A stretch of DNA of 64,000 bases from contig NC_037681.1 in NCBI RefSeq assembly GCF_003255815.1, positions 83,746,846 to 83,810,845 of the forward strand, written 5' to 3'. Source of the stretch: Theropithecus gelada (taxonomy: Eukaryota; Chordata; Mammalia; Primates; Cercopithecidae). The notes beneath the pieces are model-generated. The model was not told the DNA's origin. It saw only the letters and a list, made by a program, of their open reading frames with translations, and did no database searches. Each line of letters starts with the position of its first letter. Position 1 is the stretch's first letter. The position numbers were made by a program, and so were the translations under genes. This document shows, piece by piece, positions 11,345 through 21,974 of the stretch.

Positions 11345-11634
11345 TTTGCTTATTTCAGGACAGGGTCTCACTCTGTTGTTGCTCAGGGTGGAGTGCAGTG
11401 GTGTGATCTCAGCTCACTACAGTCTCCAGCTTCTGGGCTCAAGTGATCTTCCCACCTTAGCCTCCTGAGTAGCTGTGACTACAGGTACACACCACTGTGC
11501 CTGGCTACTTTTTGTATTTTTAGTAGATATGGGGTTTTGCCATGTTGCCCAGGCTGGTCTCGAACTCCTGGGCTTATGCAATCTACCTTCCTTAGCTTTG
11601 CAAAGTGCTTGGGTGTGAGCCACTGCACTTGGCC
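11345..11634 (-). mobile_element. Old Alu (AluJ-like), minus strand
   Basis: Reverse-complement Alu, diverged, with only a short A-tail complement. Approximate TSD aggatgctgttt and aggatgttgttg lie at 11324-11335 and 11635-11646. A small (gtt)n tract follows. Confidence 0.9.
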
Positions 11635-11711
11635 AGGATGTTGTTGTTGTTGTTTTAAAACAAGTATTCTAAAAAAATAAGCTATTTAAAATATATACAA
11701 TTTATGGTAAA

Positions 11712-11790
11712 GCTGCTGGATCCGGTTTGCCAGTATTTTATTGAGGATTTTTGCATCGATGTTCATCAGGGATATTGGTCTAAAATACTG
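11712..11790 (-). repeat. 79-bp orphan L1 ORF2 snippet, identical to 14630-14708
   Basis: Exactly matches 14630-14708 of the downstream full-length L1 over 79 bp, with unrelated sequence on both sides. It covers an internal RT segment (the NIDAKILNKILANRI region read on the minus strand). It has no poly(A), and neither end is an L1 end, so it is not a normal L1 insertion. It resembles templated filler DNA. Confidence 0.9.
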
Positions 11791-12054
11791 GTTTTTTTGT
11801 TTTTTTGTTTAACTCATTTAGCGAATTAAACAAATTTTTAGGCATGTATATTCAACCGTAATATGGCGTAGTTCCCTCCAAGCAAATAAAGATTATTATT
11901 TTTATTTTTAATGCAGGTATGTCCAGAAAGAAGTAGATTGAAGCAATGATATTGATCATCACTATATATTGATCAATACTATCATACTATATAGTTCCAT
12001 ATAATTAGCAAAGTCCTACCACATTTGTGTTCACAAAAGAGCTTCATAAAAATC

Positions 12055-12183
12055 CCGTGGAGTGTGTGGCATTATTTCTATTTTAGGAATGAAGAAGTTG
12101 AGGCTTAGAGAGATGAAATGACTTGCCCAAAGTAATAATGCTAGAAATTGTGGGACTATCATTCAGACTCAAGTCTCACAATA
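12055..12183 (-). mobile_element. MIR, minus strand
   Basis: Reverse-complement MIR: the segment ggaatgaagaagttgaggct followed by gacttgcccaaagtaat matches the 3' MIR core. The young L1 inserted at its right edge. Confidence 0.8.
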
Positions 12184-12198
12184 AATCCTAGCCTTTCT

Positions 12199-12466
12199 TT
12201 CTTTTTATTATTATTATTATACTTTAAGTTCTAGGGTACATGTGCATAACGTGCAGGTTTGTTACATATGTATACTTGTGCCATGTTGGTGTGCTGCACC
12301 CATCAACTCGTCAGCACCCATCAGCTCGTCATTTACATCAGGTATAACTCCCAGTGCAATCCTCTCTCCCCATGATAGGCCCCTCTCTCCCCATAATAGG
12401 CCTCTCTCCCCATGATAGGCCCCAGTGTGTGATGTTCCCCTTCCCGAGTCCAAGTGATCTCATTGT
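12199..12466 (-). other. L1 3' UTR with G-rich polypurine tract and (AATA)-type tail
   Basis: Downstream of the ORF2 stop on the minus strand. It holds the usual terminal block (complement of actttaagttctagggtaca) and an A/AAT-rich tail. The polypurine tract is a tandem array (12360-12423). A near-duplicate of about 17 bp (cccatcaactcgtcagca versus cccatcagctcgtcat) lies at 12299-12331. Confidence 0.9.
12360..12423 (-). repeat. Three-copy ~21-bp tandem repeat in the L1 3' UTR
   Basis: Three units of the type ctctctccccatgataggc lie head to tail. On the L1 strand they are G-rich (GGGGAGAGAGG), so they extend the 3' UTR polypurine tract known to favour G-quadruplexes in L1s. Confidence 0.85.
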
Positions 12467-15400
12467 TCAGTTCCCACCTATGAGTGAGAATATGCGGTGC
12501 TTGGTTTTCTGTTCTTGCGATAGTTTGCTGAGAATGATGGTTTCCAGCTGCATCCATGTCCCTACAAAGGACACAAACTCATCCTTTTTTATGGCTGCAT
12601 AGTATTCCATGGTGTATATGTGCCACAGTTTCTTAATCCAGTCTGTCACTGATGGACATTTGGGTTGATTCCAAGTCTTTGCTATTGTGAATAGTGCCGC
12701 AATAAACATACGTGTGCATGTGTCTTTATAGCAGCATGATTTATAATCCTTTGGGTATATACCCAGTAATGGGATGGCTGGGTCATATGGTACTTCTAGT
12801 TCTAGATCCTTGAGGAATCGCCACACTGTTTTCCATAATGGTTGAACTAGTTTACAATCCCACCAACAGTGTAAAAGTGTTCCTATTTCTCCACATCCTC
12901 TCCAGCACCTGTTCTTTCCTGACTTTTTAATGATTGCCATTGTAACTGGTGTGAGATGGTATCTCATTGTGGTTTTGATTTGCATTTCTCTGATGACCAG
13001 TGATGATGAGCATTTTTTCATGTGTCTGTTGACTGTATGAATGTCTTCTTTTGAGAAATGTCTGTTCCTATCCTTTGCCCACTTCTTGATGGGGTTGTTT
13101 GTTTTTTTCTTGTAAATTTGTTTGAGTTCTTTGTAGGTTCTGGATATTACCCTTTGTCTGATGAGTAGATTGCAAAAATTTTCTCCCATTCTGTAGGTTG
13201 CCTGTTCACTCTGATGGTAGTTTCTTTTGCTGTGCAGAAGCTCTTTAGTTTAATTAGATCCCATTTGTCAATTTTGGCTTTTGTCGAATTGCTTTTGGTG
13301 TTTTAGACATGAAGTCCTTGCCCATGCCTATGTCCTGTATGGTATTACCTAGGTTTTCTTCCAGAGTTTTTATGGTATTAGGTCTAACATTTAAGTCTCT
13401 AATCCATCTTGAATTAATTTTCGTATAAGGAGTAAGGAAAGGATCCAGTTTCAGCTTTCTACTTATGGCTAGCCAATTTTCCCAGCACCATTTATTAAAT
13501 AGGGAATCCTTTCCCCATTTCTTGTTTTTCTGAGGTTTGTCAAAGATCAGATGGCTGTACATGTGTGGTATTATTTCTGAGGACTCTGTTCTGTTCCATT
13601 GGTCTATATCTCTGTTTTGGTACCAGTACCATGCTGTTTTGGTTACTGTAGCCTTGTAGTATGGTTTGAAGTCAGGTAGCGTGATGCCTCCAGCTTTGTT
13701 CTTTTGACTTAGGATTGTCTTGGCAATGCAGGCTCTTTTTTGGTTCCATATGAACTTTAAAGCAGTTTTTTCCAATTCTGTGAAGAAACTCATTGGTAGC
13801 TTGATGGGGGTGGCATTGAATCTATAAATTACCTTGGGCAGTATGGTCATTTTCACAATATTGATTCTTCCTATCCATGAGCATGGTATGTTCTTCCATT
13901 TGTTTGTGTCCTCTTTTATTTCACTGAGCAGTGGTTTGTAGTTCTCCTTGAAGAGGTCCTTTACATCCCTTGTAAGTTGGATTCCTAGGTATTTTATTTT
14001 CTTTGAAGCAGTTGTGAATGGAAGTTCATTCATGATTTGGCTCTCTGTTTGTCTGTTACTGGTGTATAAGAATGCTTGTGATTTTTGCACATTGATTTTG
14101 TATCCTGAGACTTTGCTGAAGTTTCTTATCAGCTTAAGGAGATTTTGGGCTGAGACAATGGGGTTTTCGAAATATACAATCATGTCATCTGCAAACAGGG
14201 ACAATTTGACTTCTTCTTTTCCTAACTGAATACCCTTGATTTCTTTCTCTTGCCTGATTGCCCTAGCCAGAACTTCCAACACTATGTTGAATAGGAGTGG
14301 TGAGAGAAGGCATCCCTGTCTTGTGCCAGTTTTCAAAGGGAATTTTTCCAGTTTTTGCCCATTCATTATGATATTGGCTGTGGGTTTGTCATAAATAGCT
14401 CTTATGATTTTGAGATACGTTCCATCAATACCGAATTTATTGAGCATTTTTAGCATGAAGGGCTGTTGAATTTTGTCAAAGGCCTTTTCTGCATCTATTG
14501 AGATAATCATGTGGTTTTTGTCTTTGGTTCTGTTTATATGCTGGATTACGTTTATTGATTTGCGTATGTTGAACCAGCCTTGCATCCCAGGGATGCCCAC
14601 TTGATCATGGTGGATTAGCTTTTTGATGTGCTGCTGGATCCGGTTTGCCAGTATTTTATTGAGGATTTTTGCATCGATGTTCATCAGGGATATTGGTCTA
14701 AAATACTGTTTTTTTTGTTGTGTCTCTGCCAGGCTTTGGTGTCAGGATGATGTTGGTCTCGTAAAATGAGTTAGGGAGGATTCCCTCTTTTTCTATTGAT
14801 TGGAGTAGTTTCAGAAGGAATGGTACCAGCTCCTTGTACCTCTGTTAGAATTCAGCTGTGAATCCATCTGGTCCTGGACTTTTTTTGGTTGGTAGGCTAT
14901 TAATTATTGCCTCCATTTCAGAGCCTGCTATTGGTCTATTCAGGTATTCAGCTTCTTCCTGGTTTAGTCTTGAGAGAGTGTAAGTGTCCAGGAAATTATC
15001 CGTTTCTTCTAGATTTTCTAGTTTATTTGCATAGAGGTGTTTATAGTATTCTCTGATGGTAGTTTGTATTTCTGTGGGGTCGGTGGTGATATCCCCTTCA
15101 TCACTTTTTTTTGTGTCTATTTGATTCTTCTCTCTTTTCTTCTTTATTAGTCTTGCTAGCGGTCTATCAATTTTGTTGATCTTTTCAAAAAACCAACTCC
15201 TGGATTCATTGATTTTTTGGAGAGTTTTTTGTGTCTATCTCCTTCAGTTCTGCTCTGATCTTAGTTATTTCTTGCCTTCTGCTAGCTTTTGAATGTGTTT
15301 GCTCTTGCTTCTCTAGTTCTTTTAATTGTGATGTTAGAGTGTCAATTTTAGATCTTTCCAGCTTTCTCTTGTGGGCATTTAGTGCTATAAATTTCCCTCT

Positions 15401-16285
15401 ACACACTGCTTGAAATGTGTCCCAGAGATTCTGGTATGTTGTATCTTTGTTCTCATTGGTTTCAAAGAACATCTTTATTTCTGCCTTCATTTTGTTATGT
15501 ACCCAGTAGTCATTCAGGAGCAGGTTATTCAGTTTCCATGTAGTTGAGCGGTTTTGATTGAGTTTCTTAGTCCTGAGTTCTAGTTTGATTGCACTGTAGT
15601 CTGAGAGACAGTTTGTTATAATTTCTGTTCTTGTACATTTGCTGAGGAGTGCTTTACTTCCAATTATGTGGTCAATTTTGGAATAAGGGTGATGTGGTGC
15701 TGAGAGGAATGTATGTTCTGTTGATTTGGGGTGGAGAGTTCTGTAGATGTCTATTAGGTCTGCTTGCTGCAGAGATGAGTTCAATTCCTGGATATCCTTG
15801 TTAACTTTCTGTCTCGTTGATCTGTCTAATGTTGACAGTGGGGTGTTGAAGTCTCCCATTATTATTGTATGGGAGTCTAAGTCTCTTTGTAAGTCTCTAA
15901 GGACTTGCTTTATGAATCTGGGTGCTCCTGTATTGGGTGCATATATATTTAGGATAGTTAGCTCTTCCTGTTGAATTGATCCCTTTACCATTATGTAATG
16001 GCCTTCTTTGTCTCTTTTGATCTTTGATGGTTTAAAGTCTGTTTTATCAGAGACTAGTATTGCAACCCCTGCTTTTTTTGGTTCTCCATTTGCTTGGTAG
16101 ATCTTCCTCCATCCCTTTATTTTGAGCCTATGTATGTCTCTGCATGTGAGATGGGGCTCCTGAATACAGCAGACTGATGGGTCTTGACTCTTTATCCAGT
16201 TTGCCAGTCTGTGTCTTTTAATTAGAACATTTAGTCCATTTACGTTTAAGGTTAATATTGTTATGTGTGAACTTGATCCTGTCGT
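12467..16285 (-). pseudogene. L1 ORF2 (endonuclease–reverse transcriptase), broken
   Basis: L1 ORF2p nicks the target and reverse-transcribes L1 RNA. Segments in order: endonuclease, open from 16285 to 15206, but the start codon at 16285-16283 is ACG instead of ATG and the first in-frame ATG is at 15991; a frameshift near 15206-15245, probably in an A run; linker/fingers 15205-14685 with further breaks; RT and thumb, 14684-13254, 476 codons open with an intact LFADDM box (catalytic Asp pair at 14189-14184); a shift between 13254 and 13189; then the C-terminal domain 13189-12467 with an intact Cys motif (CWRGCGEIGTLLHCWWDC). One residue is missing in the HHDQVG-IPGMQG block. Confidence 0.95.
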
Positions 16286-16348
16286 TATGATATTAACTGG
16301 CTATTTTGCTCGTTAGTTGATGCAGTTTCTTCCTAGCATCGATGGTCT

Positions 16349-17363
16349 TTACATTTTGGCATGTTTTTGCAATGGCTGGTAGTGGTTGTTCCTTTCCATG
16401 TTTAGTGCTTCCTTCAGAGTCTCTTGTAAGGCAGGCCTGGTGGTGACAAAATCTCTAAGAATTTGCTTATCTGTAAAGGATTTTATTTCTCCTTCACTTA
16501 TGAAACTTAGTTTGGCTGGATATGAAATTCTGGGTTGAAAATTCTTTTCTTTAAGAATGTTGAATATTGGCCCCCACTCTCTTCTGGCTTGTAGAGTTTC
16601 TGCTGAGAGATCTGCTGTTAGTCTGATGGGCTTCCCTTTGTGGGTAACCCGACCTTTCTCTCTGGCTGCCCTTAACATTTTTTCCTTCATTTCAACTTTG
16701 GTGAATCTGGCAATTATGTGTCTTGGAGTTGCTCTTCTTGAGGAATATCTTTGTGGTGTTCTCTGTATTTCCTGAATTTGAATGTTGGCCTGCCCTGCTA
16801 GGTTGGGGAAGTTCTCCTGGATGATATCCTGAAGAGTGTTTTCCAACTTGGTTCCATTTTCCCCCTCACTTTGAGGCACCCCAATCAGACGTAGATTTGG
16901 TCTTTTTACATAATCCCATACTTCTTGAAGGCTTTGTTCATTTCTTTTTCTTCTTTTTTCTTTGGGTTTCTCTTCTCGCTTCATTTCATTCATTTGATCC
17001 TCAATCGCTGATACTCTTTCTTCCGGTTGATCGAGTCGGTTACTGAAGCTTGTGCATTTGTCACGTATTTCTCATGTCATGGTTTTCATCTGTCAGTTCG
17101 TTTATGGCCTTCTCTGCATTAATTATTCTAGTTATCAATTCTTCCACTCTTTTTTCAAGATTTTTAGTTTCTTTGCGCTGGGTACGTAATTCCTCCTTTA
17201 GCTCTGAAAAGTTTGATGGAGTGAAGCCTTCTTCTCTCATCTCGTCAAAGTCATTCTCTGTCCAGCTTTGATCCATTGCTGGCGATGAGCTGCGTTCCTT
17301 TGCAGGGGGAGATGCGCTCTTATTTTTTGAATTTCCAGCTTTTCTGCCCTGCTTTTTCCCCAT
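16349..17363 (-). pseudogene. L1 ORF1 (RNA-binding chaperone), frameshifted once
   Basis: It begins MGKKQGRKAGNSKNKS and ends with HAKM then TAA, the usual L1 ORF1 boundaries. The N-terminal 100 codons (17363-17061) cover the disordered start and the first part of the coiled coil. The frame then hits TGA at 17063-17061. The rest (RRM and CTD, including RPNLRLIGVPQ, RRATPRHI and RLTADLSAETLQARREW) continues open in another frame to 16349. A single indel near 17060 appears to explain the break. The downstream frame's first ATG is at 16993. Confidence 0.95.
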
Positions 17364-17488
17364 CTTTGTGGTTTTATCTGCCTGTGGTCTTTGATGATGG
17401 TGATGTACTGATGGGGTTTTGGTGTGGGTATCCTTCCTGTTTGTTAGTTTTCCTTCTAACAGTCAGGACCCTCAGCTGTAGGTCTGTT

Positions 17489-17617
17489 GGAGATTGCTTG
17501 AGGTCCACTCCAGACCCTGTTTGCCTGGGTATCAGCAGCAGAGGCTGCAGAAGATAGAATATTGCTGAACAGCGAGTGTACCTGTCTGATTCTTGATTTG
17601 GAAGCTTCCTCTCAGGG
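17489..17617 (-). promoter_or_regulatory. 129-bp L1 5' UTR block lost in the youngest human L1s
   Basis: Between the blocks gtggagtacacc and aacagacctacag (minus-strand reading) lies 129 bp containing ccaggcaaacagggtctgga. Older L1PA families carry this segment. It was deleted in derived L1PA3 and younger L1s in apes and is known as the ZNF93-binding region. Delimited by eye, its length agrees exactly. Confidence 0.8.
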
Positions 17618-18028
17618 GTGTACTCCACTGTGTGAGGTGTGGGGTGTCGGTCTGCCCCCAGTGGGGGATGTCTCCCAGTTAGGCTACTCAGGGGTCAGGG
17701 ACCCACTTGAGCAGGCAGTCTATCCGTTCTCAGATCTCAACCTCCGTGTTGGGAGATCCACTGCTCTCTTCAAAGCTGTCAGACAGAGTCGTTTGCGTCT
17801 GCAGAGGCTTCTGCTGCTTTTTTTTTGTTGTTGTTGTTGTTTAGCTGTGCCCTGTCCCCAGAGGTGGAGTCTACAGAGACAGGCAGGCCTCCTTGAGCTG
17901 CTGTGAGCTCCACCCAGTTCGAGCTTCCCAGCAGCTTTGTTTACCTACTTAAGCCTCAGCAATGGTGGGCACCCCTCCCCCAGCCTCGCTGCTGCCTTGC
18001 TGTTAGATTGCAGACTGCTGTGCTAGCA

Positions 18029-18444
18029 ATGAGGGAGGCTCTGTGGGCGTGGGACCCTCAGGGCCAGGTGTAGGATATAATCTCCTGGTGTGCCCGTTTG
18101 CTAAGACTCTTGGTAAAGCGCAGTATTGGGGTGGGAGTTACCCGATTTTCCAGGTGTTGTGTGTCTCAGTTCCCCTGGCTAGGAAAAGGGATTCCCTTCC
18201 CCCTTGCACTTCCCAGGTGAGGCGATGCCTCGCCCTGCTTCAGCTCTCGCTGGTCAGGCTGCAGCAGCTGACCAGCACCAATTGTCCGGCACTCCCTAGT
18301 GAGATGAACCCAGTACCTCAGTTGAAAATGCAGAAATCACCTGTCTTCTGTGTCGCTCGCGCTGGGAGCTGGACACTGGAGCTGTTCCTATTCGGCCATC
18401 TTTCCTATGTATCTACAATCCTAGCCTTTCTGAAATTGGTATAA
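18029..18444 (+). other. Antisense open frame in the L1 5' UTR (ORF0 region)
   Basis: An open frame on the strand opposite to L1, in the part of the 5' UTR where primate L1s encode ORF0. It opens from a GTG at 18043 (GVGPSGPGVGYNLL), passes the L1 5' end and runs 28 bases into flanking DNA. The nearby ATG at 18029 is in another frame. I see no proof of translation. Confidence 0.4.
18393..18402 (-). promoter_or_regulatory. YY1-type box at the L1 5' end
   Basis: Minus-strand AAGATGGCCG, about 15-25 bases from the element's 5' end. In L1 this YY1 site sets accurate transcription initiation. The box is intact here. Confidence 0.75.
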
Positions 18445-18716
18445 CAGGAAATTGCTGTTTCCTCTCAAAATGAACTGAGATGTGATATCAGGGACAGACA
18501 CAGAGAGGGGTTCAGAACTACCTGTCAGATGTGCTATTTTACATGCATTATTTATAAAAATTATATGTAAGTAATAAAATATATTGAATAATTTAATCAT
18601 TATTATACACCTTTTATTTTTAAATTTTTTACTTTGGATAATTTTAAACATATAACAAAGAGAGAATGACATTTGCAAACTGCTATATTACCCGCTACCC
18701 AGTTTCATCGGTTATC
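18432..18716. other. AT-rich unassigned DNA
   Basis: No gene or named repeat. It may continue the MIR-bearing pre-insertion locus of the young L1. Confidence 0.4.
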
Positions 18717-18733
18717 AACTCCTGGCTATTCTT

Positions 18734-19036
18734 TTTTTTTTTTTTTTTTTTCTGTGACACAGAGTCTTGCTCTGTCACCCAGACTGGAGTGCAGTGGCAT
18801 GATCTTGGCTCACTGCAATTTCTGCCTCCCGGGTTCAAGTAATTCTAATGCCTCAGTCTCCCAAGCAGCTGGGATTACAGGTGCAACCGTGACACCTGGC
18901 TAATTTTTGTATTTTTAGTAGAGACGGGGTTTTGCCATGTTGGCCAGACTAGTCTCAAACTCCTGACCTCAAGTGATCTGCCTGCCTTGGGCTCCTTAAG
19001 TGCTGGGATTACAGGCGTGAGCCAGTGTGCCCGGCC
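18734..19036 (-). mobile_element. Alu, minus strand
   Basis: Full-length reverse-complement Alu with a T run of about 18. TSD of 17 bp with two differences: aactcctggctattctt at 18717-18733 and aactcctggttactctt at 19037-19053. Confidence 0.95.
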
Positions 19037-19053
19037 AACTCCTGGTTACTCTT

Positions 19054-19635
19054 AATTCACCTATATCCCTTCTACTTTCTCCCTGCTGAATTATGCTGAG
19101 TCAACTTAAAGATATATAATTTCATTTGTACATATTCTGTTATGCACAATTTTATTTTAAAATAGCTTTTAAATAATAATTACAACTTGGGAATACTGAA
19201 AAGCTGAATAGTTTTTTAGAAGCTGTTAGTGTAGTTAATATAGACCAGTTAATGTAGTTAATGTAGTCCAGTTAATGTAGACCAATAGATAGCATTTCTT
19301 GAGTTCAAAATGATCATATACATTATGCTTTTCTCTTAGAATTTAAATGTCTAGTGATAAACAGGGAAAGTGTTTTACCTGTTCTCTGCAGTCTTCTCTC
19401 AGTTCTCCGTCTAAAGTAAAAGATTAAAACATTAATTATATTAAAAATCTAATAAAGGACCTTAAGAAAAAGTTTTTACAACACTAAAAACAGAAATGCT
19501 GAAAACAGTAACAAATAAGTTAAAATGCTGAAAACTCTAGAGAAATAAAAAAGCAAACCTTAACATAGTATGAAAGTACCAATCATTTTCATACATATGT
19601 GTATGGCTACCTTGTGTTACAGTATTTACTATGTA
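19054..19635. other. Unassigned AT-rich DNA with a tandem duplication
   Basis: No gene seen. A 23-bp unit (gtagttaatatagaccagtt and its near copy) is repeated about 2.5 times at 19231-19288. Confidence 0.4.
19231..19288. repeat. 23-bp minisatellite-like repeat, ~2.5 copies
   Basis: Units at 19231-19253 and 19254-19276 differ at two positions, followed by a partial third unit. Confidence 0.8.
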
Positions 19636-19659
19636 TAGTATATACTATAGTATATACTA
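19636..19659. repeat. Perfect 24-bp AT-rich palindrome
   Basis: tagtatatactatagtatat followed by acta equals its own reverse complement. With its flanks it could extrude as a small cruciform. Confidence 0.9.
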
Positions 19660-19660
19660 G

Positions 19661-19765
19661 CAGCATATCACTTGAGAGCTTATTAGAAATGCTGAGCCAT
19701 AGGCTCCAGCCCAGATCTGCTGAATCAGAATCAACTTTTTAACAAGATCTCCAAATTTATATATA
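19661..19765 (+). mobile_element. MER5A fragment (hAT-Charlie)
   Basis: The block gagagcttattagaaatgct, followed by cagatctgctgaatcagaat and ttttaacaagatctcca, is the central MER5A sequence. The ends are diverged. Confidence 0.8.
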
Positions 19766-20579
19766 TTTATTTGTATGATCATTGAAATTTCACCTTTGTA
19801 ATAATCAGGCAACTTGGTATTTTGTATCAGTCACAAGCAGTCTTATACCAACTAGAAATGCTCAGAGTTTTCTTATTTTTATTAATTTACTGAAAGCTCT
19901 TACAAGCTATAACATAGTTTTTCTGTTATACTTTGAATACTTAGGTTTCTTGAATACCATTACCTTCTGCATTACAGGTATTAGTCATCAAAAATCCAGA
20001 ACAGATGTCTTTTTCAAGTTCATTCCTTCTGTCAATTATTTGGAAAAAGGATTAAAAAAGAAAATTTTAAGATTAAGTATAAGTTATAGATTTTAAAGCA
20101 TTAAAATATTTAAAAATTTCTGGGTTAAAAAATGTAATTAAAAAATTTCTTTGGAAACTTTCAACAATATAGTAATCATTTAAATACCATTATATTTAAA
20201 AACACAGAAAGGCACTTTTAATTTTTCTACCATTAAATATTTTACAGGACATTTCAAAGAGCAGCTAAATTAAACTTTAACATACAAATAATGCATTTTA
20301 CATATGAAGTTTTAAGAAAAACAATCATGGAAACCAAATGTGATGCTCTGATCTCATGGTTATTACAAAATTAAAATGAATGATAAAGTTTTATAAACTT
20401 GTAAAAGTAATTCACTTTTGATATAGAAACCCCCCCGCCAAAACACAGAAAAAGAATAATGTAAATATCCAGAACTCTTCTCTGGATATTTAGCTCCACT
20501 ACTTATTATTATGTATCTTTTTAAAAAATAAAACAGGTAATGTGGTCTTGTGAAATTTCATGTCATCATCTTTCACTTA
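19766..20579. other. Unassigned AT-rich DNA
   Basis: No gene or named repeat visible. A short inverted repeat around cagaactcttctctgg (20471-20490) is the only local structure. Confidence 0.4.
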
Positions 20580-21974
20580 TTATATATTTTTTGTTTTAAA
20601 ATTTTTACTGTTTATATGTTAAAATTGACTTTCTTAAGGTATTGAGTTTTGTGAATGTTAACAGATGTTTAGATTCTTGTTATTACTATTACAAATAGAA
20701 TATAGAACAGTTTCATCATGCCAAAAAAACCTCCCTTATATACTTTATAGTCACACTCCCCTCAACCTATACACCCTGGCAACCACAGAAATGTTCTTCA
20801 TAACTATAGTTTTGACTTTACGAATGTCATATAATTGGAATTACACCATATAAACTTTTGTGACTGGCTTCTGTCATTCAGTATAATGCCCTGATATTCA
20901 TCCAAATTGTTAAATGTATATCAGTGGTTCACTGCTTTTTATTGCTGAGCCGTCTTCCATTACAGATGCGTGTACCAGTTTATTTATTCACCTGTTGAAG
21001 GGCATTTTTCTCAGTTTTTGAAAATTATGAATAAAACTGCTACAAGCATTCATGTACAGGTTGTTGTGTGAACCTGATTTTACTTTTCTAGTGTAAATAC
21101 TTAATGTGATTGTTGAATCATATGGTAAATACATGTTTAACTTTATAAGAAACTGCAAAACTGTTTCCCAGAAGAGTTGTACCATTTTATATTACATCTC
21201 ATGCAACAATGAATGAGAGTTCAGTTACTTTGCATCATCCTCACCAGCACTTGAAATGGTCAGTATTTTTAAAAATTATTGACATTCTAATAGGTATACA
21301 GAGGTATCTCATCATGGTTTTAATTTCAGTTTCCCAAATAGCTAATGATATTAAATTTATTTGTTTGCTATTCATATATCTCCTTATTGAAATGTCCATC
21401 CAAGTCTTTTGACCACTGTAATTGGGCTGTTTTCTTACTGTTGAGCTTTGAGAGTTCTTTATATATTCTGGATACAACTCCTTTGCTGGATATGTGACTT
21501 GCAAATATTTGCTCCCATCATACAGCTTGTCTTTTCAGGGTCCTAACAGTGCCTTTTGAGGAACAACAGTTGATGAAGTTACCAATTTTTAAAAAATGGA
21601 TCATGCTTTTTGTGTCTAGTTGGAGAATTCTTTGTTAATCCCAGGTCACAAATATTTCCTCCTATGCTTTCTTCTAAAACTTTGATAGTTTTACATTTTA
21701 TATTTAGAGCTATGATTTATTTTTAGTTAATTTTTGAGAGTAATGTATGAGGTTTAGTTTGAGATTCTTTGTGTGTCTGTGTGTTTATAGATGTCCATTG
21801 TGCCAATACCATTTGTTGAAAAACTATCCTTTCTCCATTGAATTACCTTTGTACTTTTGTCAAAAATCAGCTGGGCATATTTATATGCGTCTATTTCTGG
21901 GTTATATGTTCTATTTCATTAATCTGTGTGTCTGTCCTTTTACTAATACCATAATTTCTTGATTAGTTATAGCT

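Larger units (their letters stand above)
12199..18416 (-). mobile_element. Full-length young L1 (L1PA lineage) with 15-bp TSD
   Basis: About 6.2 kb on the minus strand with 5' UTR, ORF1, spacer, ORF2, 3' UTR and an A-rich tail. It is flanked by a perfect 15-bp TSD, aatcctagcctttct, at 12184-12198 and 18417-18431. This shows an ordinary target-primed insertion with no later internal insertion. It is by far the least decayed L1 in the window. Both ORFs are nevertheless broken (see separate entries), so it cannot retrotranspose by itself. About 15 bases at the extreme 5' end do not match the usual L1 start and may be untemplated. Confidence 0.97.
17364..18416 (-). promoter_or_regulatory. L1 5' UTR with internal promoter
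   Basis: GC-rich, about 1.05 kb, upstream of ORF1 on the minus strand, longer than in the youngest human L1s because of an extra block (17489-17617). In this family the sense Pol II promoter sits in the first 100-150 bases (near 18300-18416). An antisense promoter inside the UTR drives transcription the other way, which here is the plus strand past 18416. Confidence 0.85.

Noticed and set aside
13254..14684. 476-codon open frame as a possible host gene
   Set aside because: It is the L1 reverse transcriptase segment of a full-length L1; it has no upstream exon or host homology.
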